Shown here piece after piece: positions 43,892 through 53,236 of a DNA stretch of 64,000 bases (positions are counted from its first letter, which is position 1; every line of letters starts with the position of its first letter). The stretch is from the NCBI RefSeq assembly GCF_001011155.1, contig NZ_CP011479.1:1072501-1136500 (forward strand). The letters are read 5' to 3'. Made by a program: the position numbers and the translations under genes. This DNA is from Hoeflea sp. IMCC20628. GTDB taxonomy: Bacteria > Pseudomonadota > Alphaproteobacteria > Rhizobiales > Rhizobiaceae. The notes below the pieces were generated by a model that searched no databases, was not told where the DNA came from, and saw only the letters and a list, made by a program, of their open reading frames with translations.

Positions 43892-44338
43892 ATGCCGGGG
43901 AGCCTTTTTGCTTCGATTGCGCAGATGTTTGAGCGCAAGCCGGAATGGACAGGGGCGCTTGGTCAACTCGCCAGCAATCCGGTGGCGCTGGCCGAGGTGC
44001 TGGTGCTGTTCCGCATGGTTCTGGCCGACGGCATCGTGCAGCCGTCACAACTCACCGCCTTTGAACGAATTTGCGAGCGGCAGTTCGGCATCAGTCCACG
44101 CGATATGCCGGAACTGCATGCGCTGCTGGAATCACCGCGGGTCCGCTTGATCAGCGCAGAGACCTTCACGCTGCTCGGCCAGCTTGACACGGAGGCGCGA
44201 ACTGCTCTTCTAGATCACATGATGCGGATAGCACAGGCCGATTCCAATGTCGGAGCGGGCGAGGACCGTTTGCTTCGCAGGACAGCAAGTCTTCTCGGGC
44301 TGGAGTCGGGGGCGAGACTTGGCACAGAAAAGGAATAG
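43892..44338 (+). CDS. TerB-like protein (first of a tandem pair)
   Basis: 148 residues from ATG 43892, with GGGAAAGGG upstream. A helical TerB-type domain has LVLFRMVLADGIVQPSQLTAFERICERQFGI and MMRIAQADSNVGAGEDRLLRRTASLLGL. The following gene is a paralogue. TerB domains bind divalent metal near membranes in tellurite-type stress systems; no other ter genes are present. Confidence 0.75.
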   Translation: MPGSLFASIAQMFERKPEWTGALGQLASNPVALAEVLVLFRMVLADGIVQPSQLTAFERICERQFGISPRDMPELHALLESPRVRLISAETFTLLGQLDTEARTALLDHMMRIAQADSNVGAGEDRLLRRTASLLGLESGARLGTEKE

Positions 44339-44341
44339 AGC

Positions 44342-44770
44342 ATGAGTGATGCGGCGAATGGTGGTGGTGGTGGTGGTTTTGGCGACAGGGTTCGGGCTTT
44401 TCTCGACCAGAATTCGTCGATCAGCAAGGTGGCCAATGATCCGGTCTTGAGCGCGGAATTGTTACTGCTGGTCAGAATGTCGTTTGCCGACAAGTCAGTG
44501 GAGCCAGCCGAAGCCGACGCGTTCGCCGCGATCTGCACCCGTCTGCTCGGGCTCAATGGCGACGAGCTGACCGACATTTTGAAGTATCTGCATGATTTCG
44601 GTTATGAGACCACCGATGCTCAGGCAGCCGACATATTGGCCGGGCTTGACGAGACGCGCAAACGCGAGATCCTCGACCATCTTGCTACCATCGCCAAGGC
44701 TGATGGCGAGGTTGACGCGCGCGAGCGGCGGTTGCTCGAGGCCACAGCGCGCCGGCTGGGCTTTGCCTGA
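44342..44770 (+). CDS. TerB-like protein (second of a tandem pair)
   Basis: 142 residues. A Gly-rich start (NGGGGGGFGDRVRAF) is followed by LLLLVRMSFADKSVEPAEADAFAAICTRLLGL and LATIAKADGEVDARERRLLEATARRLGF, the same two-repeat acidic pattern (ADG/ADK...E) as the gene 3 nt upstream. It probably arose by duplication and the two may form a complex. Confidence 0.8.
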   Translation: MSDAANGGGGGGFGDRVRAFLDQNSSISKVANDPVLSAELLLLVRMSFADKSVEPAEADAFAAICTRLLGLNGDELTDILKYLHDFGYETTDAQAADILAGLDETRKREILDHLATIAKADGEVDARERRLLEATARRLGFA

Positions 44771-45036
44771 GACAAAAATCCGGGGAAACTCAGCTTCTGG
44801 CGCAGATCGGCGCTGAGTTGGCGCAATCGGTGTTTGACCTGTATTGGCCGAAAGCCTAAGACTTGCCCATGTGCGACGGCGCCTGATCACAGGCTGAGAG
44901 ATATTCCGGTGCGGCCGACTTATTCCAAGGGTCAATTCCGGAGCTGTCCAGTTCGGCAAAATAAGATGCGTCCAAGCGGTCGCGTCCTGTTGTCCGGCGT
45001 ATCGTGCTGAATTTGTCACGTTGACCGGAGGCCCCG

Positions 45037-45276
45037 ATGCGCACCCTAGTTGTTTCTCTTCTCATCCCGTTTTCACTCGTGCAGAGCGCTTATGCCCATG
45101 GCGGGCATATGGGCGATCTGGCCGGACATTCGCATTGGGTCGGCTGGGCCGCAGCGGCTGCTGCAGGCGCCGTGGCTGCCTGGGCGATCAAGCGCGGCAC
45201 CAAGGCCAAGGACAGCGACGAGGCGGAAGCCGATGAAACCGGCGCTGAAGACCGCCCCGAAACTGCGGAGGCCTGA
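45037..45276 (+). CDS. Small exported/membrane protein with His-rich N-terminus (DUF6732-like)
   Basis: 79 residues. Signal sequence MRTLVVSLLIPFSLVQSAYA, then HGGHMGDLAGHSHWVG, a helix WAAAAAAGAVAAWAI, and an acidic tail. It is 3 nt upstream of cbiX. The exposed HxxH-type histidines at the mature N-terminus could bind cobalt or another metal at the outer face of the membrane. Family naming is from memory. Confidence 0.65.
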   Translation: MRTLVVSLLIPFSLVQSAYAHGGHMGDLAGHSHWVGWAAAAAAGAVAAWAIKRGTKAKDSDEAEADETGAEDRPETAEA

Positions 45277-45279
45277 GTT

Positions 45280-46494
45280 TTGCAAAAGACCGAGAGGCCA
45301 GAGACAATAGGCATCATGGTTTGCGGCCATGGCAGCCGCAATCAGAACGCCGCCAAGGAATTTGCCACCGTGGCTGAAGGGCTCAGAGCCCGCTATCCGG
45401 ACACGCCGGTGGAATATGGCTATCTGGAATTCTGCAATCCGGTGATCTCCGAAGGGCTCGACCGGTTGCACGCCAAGGGCGTCACCCGGGTACTGGCGGT
45501 GCCGGGGATGCTGTTTGCTGCCGGCCACGCCAAGAACGACATCCCCTCGGTGCTCAACACCTATCAGGCGCAAAATCCGGGCATGGTGATCAGCTATGGC
45601 CGCGAGCTCGGCATCGATCTGAAGATGATCCGCGCCGCCGGCGAACGCATTCAGGCGGCACTCGACAGCGCCAACAAGGAGCACGGCGAGGTCGGGTTGC
45701 ATGACACGCTCTTGATGGTGGTCGGTCGCGGATCGTCCGATCCCGACGCCAATTCCAATGCGTCGAAGGTGATGCGGATGCTGTGGGAAGGCTTTGGCTT
45801 CGGCTGGGCCGAGACCAGCTATTCCGGCGTCACCTTTCCGCTGGTCGGTCCGGGGCTCAGCCATGCGGCCAAGCTCGGCTACAAGCGTATCATCGTGTTT
45901 CCCTATTTCCTTTTCACCGGCGTGCTGGTCAAGCGGATCTATGCGCAGACCGACGAAGTGGCGGCCAACCATCCCGAGATCCAGTTCATCAAGGCGTCTT
46001 ACCTCAGCGATCATCCGCTGGTGCTCGACACTTTTCAGGACCGGGTGCAGGAAATCGTTGACGGTCAGGCATTGATGAACTGCCAGATGTGCAAATACCG
46101 CGAACAGGTGCTGGGCTTCGAGGCCGAGGTCGGCCTGCCACAGGAAAGCCATCACCACCATGTCGAAGGCATCGGCGGCGGGCTTGAGGATTGTCCCTGC
46201 AAGGGCGATTGCGACGCGTCGTGCCGCGAGGAGGAATTCTGCAAGGAACACGGCCTTCCGTGGACGCCGGTGCACAGCCATGCCAGCCCGGCGCCGCTCG
46301 AACCCGTGGCCGATCACGGGCATGCCCACGACCATCCGCATGATCACACTCACGACCACGCGCATGACCATGGGCATTCGCACGATCACAGCCATGGCCA
46401 TGATCACGCGCCGGGCCATGATCATCACCACCATCCCTATCCGCATGCCGACCATCCCCATGGTCCACGCTCGATGGACAAGAAGAAGGTCTGA
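45280..46494 (+). CDS. cbiX: Sirohydrochlorin cobaltochelatase CbiX with Fe-S motif and His-rich tail
   Basis: 404 residues; the start codon is TTG at 45280. Two chelatase repeats (IMVCGHGSRNQNAAKEF; LMVVGRGSSDPDANSNASKV) are followed by MNCQMCKYREQ (M266, an MxCxxC cluster motif) and a Cys-rich stretch (DCPCKGDCDASCREEEFC). A His/Asp-rich tail runs over about 340-395 with many HDH repeats. It inserts cobalt early, into sirohydrochlorin. The Fe-S motif and His tail match the long CbiX described in Bacillus megaterium. It opens the ring-synthesis operon. Confidence 0.93.
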   Translation: MQKTERPETIGIMVCGHGSRNQNAAKEFATVAEGLRARYPDTPVEYGYLEFCNPVISEGLDRLHAKGVTRVLAVPGMLFAAGHAKNDIPSVLNTYQAQNPGMVISYGRELGIDLKMIRAAGERIQAALDSANKEHGEVGLHDTLLMVVGRGSSDPDANSNASKVMRMLWEGFGFGWAETSYSGVTFPLVGPGLSHAAKLGYKRIIVFPYFLFTGVLVKRIYAQTDEVAANHPEIQFIKASYLSDHPLVLDTFQDRVQEIVDGQALMNCQMCKYREQVLGFEAEVGLPQESHHHHVEGIGGGLEDCPCKGDCDASCREEEFCKEHGLPWTPVHSHASPAPLEPVADHGHAHDHPHDHTHDHAHDHGHSHDHSHGHDHAPGHDHHHHPYPHADHPHGPRSMDKKKV

Positions 46495-46497
46495 GAC

Positions 46498-47139
46498 ATG
46501 ACCGCCTTCACGCCCATTCTTGACCCGGCGGAAATCTACCGGCGCTCATTCGCAATCATCCAGGCGGAAGCCGATCTTGCGCGGTTTGACGCCGACACCC
46601 GCTCGATCGTGGTGCGGATGATCCATGCCTGCGGCATGGTCGATCTGGCCGATGATATTGTCGCCTCGCCGGGATTTGGCAAAACCGCACGGGCGGCGCT
46701 TCAGGCCGGTGCGCCGGTGCTGTGCGATGCCGAGATGGTGCGTCACGGGGTGATTGCGCGGCTGATGCCTGCGAACAACGAGGTGGTTTGCCTGCTCAAT
46801 GACCCGCAGGTCCGCGGCATTGCAGCGCGCGATGCGACCACCCGCTCGGCGGCACAGGTCGATCTCTGGGCAGACCGAATGGGCGGCGCGGTGATTGCCA
46901 TCGGCAATGCGCCGACGGCCCTGTTCCGGCTGCTGGAACTGATTGATGCCGGCGCGCCGAAACCGGCAGCCATCATCGGCGTGCCGGTGGGCTTTGTCGG
47001 CGCGGCCGAAAGCAAGGCGGCGCTTGCAGCCGATCCGCGCGGTGTCGAATTCTTGACTGTCTCCGGCCGGCGCGGTGGCAGCGCGCTTGCCAGTGCGGCG
47101 GTCAATGCGCTGGCCGGGGGGCTTGAAGGGCATGGCTGA
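46498..47139 (+). CDS. cobH: Precorrin-8X methylmutase
   Basis: 213 residues. The catalytic His is at MIHACG (H43), the same position as in the Pseudomonas denitrificans enzyme; [16 protein letters not shown] and [15 protein letters not shown] are family blocks. It moves the C11 methyl to C12. Its end overlaps cobL by 8 nt. Confidence 0.96.
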   Translation: MTAFTPILDPAEIYRRSFAIIQAEADLARFDADTRSIVVRMIHACGMVDLADDIVASPGFGKTARAALQAGAPVLCDAEMVRHGVIARLMPANNEVVCLLNDPQVRGIAARDATTRSAAQVDLWADRMGGAVIAIGNAPTALFRLLELIDAGAPKPAAIIGVPVGFVGAAESKAALAADPRGVEFLTVSGRRGGSALASAAVNALAGGLEGHG

Positions 47140-48355
47140 GACACCCTGGCTGACCATTATCGGCATTGGCGACAACGGGCTCGACAGCCTGACGCCGTCG
47201 GCGCGTACCCTGTTTGACGCGGCAGAGACAATCATCGCGCCCGAGCGGGTGCTGGCGCGGATTGACTGCGGCAGCCGCGAAACAATTCCCTGGACCTTTG
47301 GCATCAAGGAGACAATCGCCCTGGTGATGGCGCGGCGCGGCACGCCGGTGACCATTCTGGCCACAGGTGACCCGATGTTTTATGGTGTTGGCGCCACGCT
47401 GATGCGTTCACTCAGCGCAGCCGAGATGCGGGTGATCCCGTCGCCGTCAGCGTTTTCCCTCGCGGCGTCGCGGCTTGGCTGGGCGTTGCAGGATGTGGCG
47501 ATGATCTCGCTGCATGGCCGCTCGGTGCATGGCCTGGCCTCGCATGTGCAGCCGGGCAACCGGATCATTGCGCTGACCTCGGCCGGCCGCACGGTGATCG
47601 AGGCAGCGCAGATCCTCGGTGCCCGCGGCTATGGCCGTTCCGAGATGCATGTGCTCGAACATATCGGCGGACCCGACGAGCGGGTGCGGGTAATGCGGGC
47701 CGACCGGATAGCTGCCGACAAGCCGCATTTTGCCGATTTCAACACGCTGGCGATTGCCTGTGAAGCGCAGTCCGGAACGGCGCTGCTGCCATGCATCCCC
47801 GGGCTTGCCGATGACGCGTTCGAGCATGACGGGCAACTGACCAAGCGCGAGGTGAGGGCAGTGACCCTGTCACGCCTCGGGCCGGTGCCGGGCGGGTTGC
47901 TATGGGATGTCGGCGCCGGCTGTGGCTCGATCGGCATCGAGTGGATACGTGCGGCGCGCGGCGCAAGAGCGATTGCCATTGAATCCAGTGAAGCCCGCCG
48001 GAAGATGATCGCGCACAATGCCATCACGCTGGGTTCGCCGGGGCTGGAAATTGTTGCCGGCGCGGCACCCGATGCCCTCGCTGATCTCGAAATGCCCGAC
48101 GCGGTTTTCATCGGTGGCGGCATTTCCATTGACGGCGTTTTCGAGTCGGCCTGGGACGCGCTCAAGCCGTTCGGCCGGCTGGTTGCCAATGCGGTAACCG
48201 TCGAGGGCGAGGCGCGGCTGTTCGCCCTGCAAGCCGTGCATGGCGGTGAACTGATCCGGCTGCAGGTCAACCGCGCCGAACCGGTCGGCCGCTATCTCGG
48301 CTGGAAACCGCTGATGCCGGTGACCCTTTGGTCCGTGACCAAGGAGCAGGCATGA
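47132..48355 (+). CDS. cobL: Precorrin-6Y C5,15-methyltransferase (decarboxylating)
   Basis: 407 residues from ATG 47132 ([13 protein letters not shown]). The N-terminal CbiE-like methylase has [17 protein letters not shown]. The C-terminal CbiT-like SAM methyltransferase has [18 protein letters not shown] and FIGGGIS. A fused CbiE-CbiT, as usual in CobL. The stop overlaps the cobI start by 4 nt. Confidence 0.95.
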   Translation: MAETPWLTIIGIGDNGLDSLTPSARTLFDAAETIIAPERVLARIDCGSRETIPWTFGIKETIALVMARRGTPVTILATGDPMFYGVGATLMRSLSAAEMRVIPSPSAFSLAASRLGWALQDVAMISLHGRSVHGLASHVQPGNRIIALTSAGRTVIEAAQILGARGYGRSEMHVLEHIGGPDERVRVMRADRIAADKPHFADFNTLAIACEAQSGTALLPCIPGLADDAFEHDGQLTKREVRAVTLSRLGPVPGGLLWDVGAGCGSIGIEWIRAARGARAIAIESSEARRKMIAHNAITLGSPGLEIVAGAAPDALADLEMPDAVFIGGGISIDGVFESAWDALKPFGRLVANAVTVEGEARLFALQAVHGGELIRLQVNRAEPVGRYLGWKPLMPVTLWSVTKEQA

Positions 48356-49080
48356 CCGGCAAATTGTACGGGCTCGGACTCGGTCCGGGTGATCCGGATC
48401 TGATTACATTGAAGGCGCACAAGATCCTGCAAAAGGTTCCGGTGATCGCCTGGCCGGCGCCAGATACGGGTCCGAGTTTTGCGCGCGCCATCGCTGCGCA
48501 GCACTTGCCCGGCGGGCAGACCGAGATCCCGATCGTGATGCCGATGCGCACCGAGCGGTTTCCGGCGCGCGAAGTTTACGACAAGGCATCGGTCGAAATC
48601 TCAGTGCATCTTGATGCTGGACGTGACGTGGCGGTGCTGTGCGAGGGTGACCCGTTTTTCTATGGCTCGTTCATGTATCTCTACGAGCGGCTGGCCTCGG
48701 ATTACGACACCGAAGTGGTTCCGGGCGTGTCCTCGATGATGGCGGCGGCGAGTGCTGCGGGGCGGCCGCTGGCGGCGCGCAATGATGTGCTCACGGTCTT
48801 GCCGGGTCCACTTTGCGATGAAGAGCTCACAAATAGAATCAACGCATCAGATGCATTGGCGATCATTAAGATAGGCAGGCATTTCAAGCGCTTGCGGGCT
48901 CTGATTGCCAAATTGAATCTGCTAACTCATGCAATTTATGTGGAACGCGTGTCACTCGACGCTGAACGGCTGATGCCGCTTGCCGAGGTCCCCGAGGACA
49001 CGGCTCCGTATTTTTCGATGATCCTGATTTACAAGGGCGGCGAGGACTGGATCCACGCCTTGCCCGGGAGCAAAACATGA
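48352..49080 (+). CDS. cobI: Precorrin-2 C20-methyltransferase
   Basis: 242 residues from ATG 48352 ([19 protein letters not shown]). VLCEGDPFFYGSFMYLYERL and VVPGVSSMMAAASAAGRPL are the tetrapyrrole-methylase blocks. The segment coding residues about 155-200 (48815-48950) is clearly richer in A+T than the rest of the operon, though the protein reads normally. Confidence 0.94.
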   Translation: MTGKLYGLGLGPGDPDLITLKAHKILQKVPVIAWPAPDTGPSFARAIAAQHLPGGQTEIPIVMPMRTERFPAREVYDKASVEISVHLDAGRDVAVLCEGDPFFYGSFMYLYERLASDYDTEVVPGVSSMMAAASAAGRPLAARNDVLTVLPGPLCDEELTNRINASDALAIIKIGRHFKRLRALIAKLNLLTHAIYVERVSLDAERLMPLAEVPEDTAPYFSMILIYKGGEDWIHALPGSKT

Positions 49081-50939
49081 CCACATCTCCCGCCATCATC
49101 ATTCTCTCCGAAGCGGCTTTGCCGATTGCCAGGCGTATTGCCAGGGCGACCGGCGGCGAGGTGCACGGACTGGCCCGACGTATCACTGAAACCGTTGATG
49201 TAACCTTTACAGATGTGGGGTCACATCTCGCCATTCAGTTTTTGGACGGCCGCCCGATGATCGCGGTTATGGCAGCCGGTGCGGTGATCCGGCTGCTGGC
49301 GCCACACCTGTCCGACAAGATGAGTGAGCCGCCGGTGATCGCCGTGGCCGAAGATGGATCAGCTGTCGTTCCGCTTCTGGGCGGCCATCACGGAGCCAAT
49401 GATCTGGCGCGGGAGATCGCCGATCTGGTTGAGGGCTTCGCTGCCATCACCACAGCCGGTGATGTGAAATTTGGCATTGCGCTGGATCAGCCGCCGGAAG
49501 GCTGGGTGCTGGCCAACCCGGAAAACGCCAAGCAGGTGATGGCGGATCTGGTGGCCGGAAAATCGGCGCGACTTGAGGGCGAGGCGGGCTGGCTGGCCGG
49601 GAGCGGATTGCCGCTGTCAGCGGATGGCGAGGTTGTTCTGCTTGCCTCTGACAAGGCCGTCACGTCGCCCGTAAATGGTCTGCTGTATCATCCAAAAAAC
49701 CTCGTGCTCGGCATCGGCTGTGAACGTGGTGCTGGTGGTGACGAAGCGTTGGCGCTGGCTTTGGAAAGTCTCGAGCAGACCGGTCTGTCACCCGCTTCAG
49801 TCGGGCTCGTGACATCAATTGATGTGAAGGCAGATGAGGCAGCGGTACATCATGTGGCCAGCCACTTTGGTTGCCCGGCGCGGTTCTTCGATGCCGCTAC
49901 GCTGGAGGTCGAAACGCCGCGTTTGAAACATCCCTCCGATATCGTCTTTGCCGAAGTCGGATGCCATGGGGTTTCCGAGGGCGCTGCACTGGTTGCTGTT
50001 GGGCCATCGGGCGAACTGATCGCGGAGAAACGCAAGAGCCGCCGCGCCACCTGCGCCATCGGTCGTGCGCCTGAGCCTTTCACACGTGCAAATCTGCCGG
50101 GCAGGGCTCGAGGCAAGCTGATGGTGGTTGGCATCGGCCCCGGATCGGATGGCTGGCGTTCGCCGGAAGTCTCGCAGATGGTGGCGACATCGACCGATCT
50201 GGTCGGTTACTCGCTCTATCTCGATCTGCTCGGGCCACTGACCAAGGGCAAGGCGCGGCATGATTTCGATCTCGGCAAGGAAGAGGCGCGGGTTCGCCAT
50301 GCGATGGAACTGGCCGGCGAAGGCAAATCGGTGGCGCTGGTCTGTTCGGGTGACGCCGGGATTTACGCGATGGCGACGCTGGTGTTTGAACTGCTCGACA
50401 AGTCGGACGGGCCGGAGGGCCTGACGGCAGAAGCCCGCCGCATCGAGATCGCTGTCTCGCCAGGCATCTCGGCGTTGCAGGCAGCCGCCGCGCGTGCTGG
50501 TGCGCCGCTAGGCCATGATTTCTGCACCATCTCGCTGTCGGATCTGCTGACGCCTTGGGACGACATCAAGCGCCGGGTGACGGCCGCGGGCGAGGGCGAT
50601 TTCGTTATCGCGTTCTATAATCCGGTGTCGAAGAAGCGCCGCACTCAACTGGCCTGGGCCCGTGACAAGTTGTTGGAGCATCGCCCGGCGTCCACGCCGG
50701 TGATCCTCGCCACCAATCTGGGGCGCGAGGGAGAGCTGATCCGTATCGTGCCGCTAGGCGCGCTCAATGTCGATGATGTCGACATGCTCACCGTGGTGGT
50801 GGTCGGCTCGTCCAATTCCACGACGGTGGCCACCGGCGATGGTAAGAACTGGGTCTATACGCCGCGCGGTTACGCTCGGAAAGAAGGCACCGTGATGACC
50901 CATGTTGGGACACAGACTGTTTCAGGAGACGCGGCATGA
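49077..50939 (+). CDS. cobJ: CbiG-CobJ fusion: cobalt-precorrin-5A hydrolase / precorrin-3B C17-methyltransferase
   Basis: 620 residues. Residues about 1-110 are CbiG-N (MAAGAVIRLLAPHLSDK; PVIAVAEDGSAVVPLLGGHHGAN), then a middle linker, then about 205-335 CbiG-C/CobE (LGIGCERGAGGDEALALALES; GVSEGAALVA), and about 343-605 the CobJ methylase (LMVVGIGPGSDGWRSPEV; LVCSGDAGIYAMATLV; FVIAFYNPVSKKRR). A full CbiG allows removal of the C2 unit as in the oxygen-independent route. Overlaps cobI and cobM by 4 nt each. Confidence 0.94.
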   Translation: MTTSPAIIILSEAALPIARRIARATGGEVHGLARRITETVDVTFTDVGSHLAIQFLDGRPMIAVMAAGAVIRLLAPHLSDKMSEPPVIAVAEDGSAVVPLLGGHHGANDLAREIADLVEGFAAITTAGDVKFGIALDQPPEGWVLANPENAKQVMADLVAGKSARLEGEAGWLAGSGLPLSADGEVVLLASDKAVTSPVNGLLYHPKNLVLGIGCERGAGGDEALALALESLEQTGLSPASVGLVTSIDVKADEAAVHHVASHFGCPARFFDAATLEVETPRLKHPSDIVFAEVGCHGVSEGAALVAVGPSGELIAEKRKSRRATCAIGRAPEPFTRANLPGRARGKLMVVGIGPGSDGWRSPEVSQMVATSTDLVGYSLYLDLLGPLTKGKARHDFDLGKEEARVRHAMELAGEGKSVALVCSGDAGIYAMATLVFELLDKSDGPEGLTAEARRIEIAVSPGISALQAAAARAGAPLGHDFCTISLSDLLTPWDDIKRRVTAAGEGDFVIAFYNPVSKKRRTQLAWARDKLLEHRPASTPVILATNLGREGELIRIVPLGALNVDDVDMLTVVVVGSSNSTTVATGDGKNWVYTPRGYARKEGTVMTHVGTQTVSGDAA

Positions 50940-51718
50940 CCGTTTATTTCATCGGCGCCGGTCCCGGCGCACCCGACCTCATCACCGTGCGTGGCCTCAA
51001 GCTGATCGAACGCTGCCCGGTGTGTCTTTATGCCGGTTCGCTGGTGCCCGAAGAGATCGTCCACGCGGCGCCTGAAGATGCGCTGGTCAAGGACACCGCG
51101 CCGATGCATCTCGACGAGATCATTGCCGACATGAAGACCGCCCATGAGGCCGGACAGGACGTGGCGCGGGTACATTCGGGCGATCCGGCGATCTATGGCG
51201 CGGTGGCCGAGCAGATGCGGCGTCTGGATGCGCTGGGGATCGACTACGAAGTGGTGCCGGGCGTGCCGGCATTCGCCGGTGTGGCGGCCAAGCTTGCCAC
51301 CGAGCTGACACTGCCGGAAATCGCCCAGACGGTGATCATCACCCGCACCGGCATGAAGGCGTCGTCGATGCCGGAATTCGAACAGCTGGAAATTCTTGGC
51401 CAGTCACGCGCGACGCTCGCCATCCACCTGTCGATCCGCAATCTCGATTACGTCCGCCGTTCGCTGGAGCCGTTTTACGGCGCCGATTGCCCGGTGGTGA
51501 TTGCCTATCGCGCCACCTGGCCCGACGAGCTCTATATCCGCACCACCCTGGAAGGTATGAAGGAAGAGGTGCGCAAGCACAAGATCACCCGCACCGCGCT
51601 GATCATGGTCGGCAAGGTCTTCGGCGACGTCAGCTTCCGTGACAGTGATCTGTACAATTCCGAGTACTCGCACGTGCTTCGGAATGTCGGCAAAAAGAAG
51701 AAGGCGAAGGTGGCGTAG
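50936..51718 (+). CDS. cobM: Precorrin-4 C11-methyltransferase
   Basis: 260 residues. VYFIGAGPGAPDLITVRGLKLI, CLYAGSLVPEEI, VHSGDPAIYGAVAEQMRRL, VVPGVPAFAGVAAKLATELTLPEI, VIAYRATWPDE. The last gene of the ring operon; translationally coupled (ATGA) to the upstream fusion. Confidence 0.96.
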   Translation: MTVYFIGAGPGAPDLITVRGLKLIERCPVCLYAGSLVPEEIVHAAPEDALVKDTAPMHLDEIIADMKTAHEAGQDVARVHSGDPAIYGAVAEQMRRLDALGIDYEVVPGVPAFAGVAAKLATELTLPEIAQTVIITRTGMKASSMPEFEQLEILGQSRATLAIHLSIRNLDYVRRSLEPFYGADCPVVIAYRATWPDELYIRTTLEGMKEEVRKHKITRTALIMVGKVFGDVSFRDSDLYNSEYSHVLRNVGKKKKAKVA

Positions 51719-51781
51719 CGCTTGTCTGTCGTCGGAACCTCAACCGCGTTTCGTGCCACAAGGACAATCTTGTATTGCTGG

Positions 51782-51843
51782 TTCCTCAGTTGCCGCCATC
51801 CCGGCCATGAGCCGGGACCCATCGACCCGGCGCCCGCTGGGTC
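51782..51843. repeat. Extragenic palindromic repeat
   Basis: GCCGCCATCCCGGCC-ATGA-GCCGGGACCCATCGACCCGGCGCCCGCTGGGTC. It contains the TCATCCCGGCC...GCCGGGA pattern common in rhizobial and other alphaproteobacterial intergenic repeats. It lies between cobM and ridA, which converge. Confidence 0.55.
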
Positions 51844-51873
51844 AAGAGTCTTTGTTCTGGTGTTGAGTTAGGA

Positions 51874-52278
51874 TCAGCTCAGAACTGCGGTGGCTTCGAT
51901 TTCGATTAGGAAATCCGGCATTGCAAGGCACTGCACGCCGATCAATGTATTGGCTGCGGGTATAACATCACCGTAAAATGCACCTATGGCAGGGCCGATG
52001 ATTTCGAGCTGGTCAGGCGAATAATTGACCACATAAGTCCTGAGTCTGACAACATTGGCTGCGGACGCACCTTCCGCGGCCAGCACCTCTTTGAGATTTG
52101 CAAAGGCCTGCGCCGCTTGCGCGCCCAAGTCACCCGGGCCCACCAGATTGTTATCCTTGTCCCACGCGACTTGCCCGGCGAGATGAAGCATTCTGCGTCC
52201 TTCAGATGCAACTGCATGCGAAAACCCAAACTGCGTTGCATTGTACATTGTGGTCGGATTAACAGCTTCTCGTTTCAT
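51874..52278 (-). CDS. RidA-family protein (likely non-deaminase type)
   Basis: 134 residues from ATG 52278 (MKREAVNPTTMYNATQFGFS). Rid fold blocks: HLAGQVAWDKDNNLVGPGDLGAQAAQAFANL and DFLIEIEATAVLS. The Arg that archetypal RidA uses for imine/enamine hydrolysis (PAR-T) is Asn here (AANTLIGVQ), so classical deaminase activity is doubtful. Single gene. Confidence 0.75.
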   Translation of the reverse strand: MKREAVNPTTMYNATQFGFSHAVASEGRRMLHLAGQVAWDKDNNLVGPGDLGAQAAQAFANLKEVLAAEGASAANVVRLRTYVVNYSPDQLEIIGPAIGAFYGDVIPAANTLIGVQCLAMPDFLIEIEATAVLS

Positions 52279-52489
52279 GTTGGGTTTCCTACTGTTTGGG
52301 AATGATACAAGGGCCAAAATGGGCACCAGATCCACGCTTATTTTTGCAGACAAGCAGACTCACTACAAGGCATCAAAATACGCGCAAAGTGCTGTAAAGG
52401 AAGTGAGATAATTCGAGCCCTCGGTGCACACTGCGCATATCGACTGCATCGGATTTGCCAACCTGATCAGTCCAAGGACCTGGGCTGGT

Positions 52490-52521
52490 TGGATACCGGA
52501 TCGGGGTCCGGTATGACGGAA
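52490..52521. repeat. Extragenic palindromic repeat
   Basis: GGATACCGGA-TCGGGG-TCCGGTATGACGG, an imperfect hairpin of the same GGATCCCGGATCAAGTCCGGGATGACG type seen widely in Rhizobiales. It sits between ridA and cobK. Confidence 0.55.
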
Positions 52522-52543
52522 AACCAAGCGTATTTTGCCGTTC

Positions 52544-53236
52544 TTATCGCCCGACCATGATCACCGGCAACCCCAGCTTCCGTGCGGCTTCGATCTTGGC
52601 GTAGGCCGACTTGCCGCCGGAGTTGCGGCAGACGATGTGGGTGATGGAATGGGCGATCAGCAGCATCGCCTCGATGGCTGCCGTGTCGCCGGGGCGTCCT
52701 AGGATCAGCGCGTGATCAGGAAGCTCCAGTTTGGTCTCCGGCGGATCGATCATGCGGACGACGAAATGCGCGTCCTCGCGGTCCGCAAACACACCGATAT
52801 GCTGCGAGCCCAAGGCCAGCAGCACGCGGGCGCGGGGCGGGATGGCGTCGCGGGCGGCTTGCAGCGTCTCCACCACGATCCACTCGTCGCCTTGCTGTCT
52901 TTCCCATGGCATTCGGGTTCGGATCTCGAGCGGCACGCCCGCGATCCGAGCCGCCTCAACGGCGTTGGCGCTGATCTGGCGGGCAAAGGGATGGGTGGCA
53001 TCGATCAACCGCGTAACGCGGTTTTCACGCAGATAAGAGACGAGCCCATCGATGCCGCCAAAGCCGCCGCTGCGAACTTCACCGGCCAGTGGCGCGGGTT
53101 CCCTTGTTCGTCCGGCGAGCGAGGTGATAACGCGCGCAGCGGGTTGGCTTTCGACCAGTTGTTTCGCCAGTTCAGCTGCTTCGCTTGTGCCGCCGAGGAT
53201 CAGGATGGTCTCTGACGGAGCCGGATTATCGGGCAT
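52544..53236 (-). CDS. cobK: Precorrin-6A/cobalt-precorrin-6A reductase
   Basis: 230 residues. ILILGGTSEAAELAKQL (NADPH site), LIDATHPFARQISANA, RMPWERQQGDEW, LLALGSQHIGVF, CRNSGGKSAYAKIEAAR. Its start overlaps the cbiD stop by 11 nt; the two form a minus-strand operon. Confidence 0.95.
   Translation of the reverse strand: MPDNPAPSETILILGGTSEAAELAKQLVESQPAARVITSLAGRTREPAPLAGEVRSGGFGGIDGLVSYLRENRVTRLIDATHPFARQISANAVEAARIAGVPLEIRTRMPWERQQGDEWIVVETLQAARDAIPPRARVLLALGSQHIGVFADREDAHFVVRMIDPPETKLELPDHALILGRPGDTAAIEAMLLIAHSITHIVCRNSGGKSAYAKIEAARKLGLPVIMVGR

Noticed and set aside
35828-46480. CRISPR-like repeats suggested by the repetitive HDH codons in cobW and cbiX
   Set aside because: They are in-frame His/Asp codon repeats within proteins, without regular spacers.
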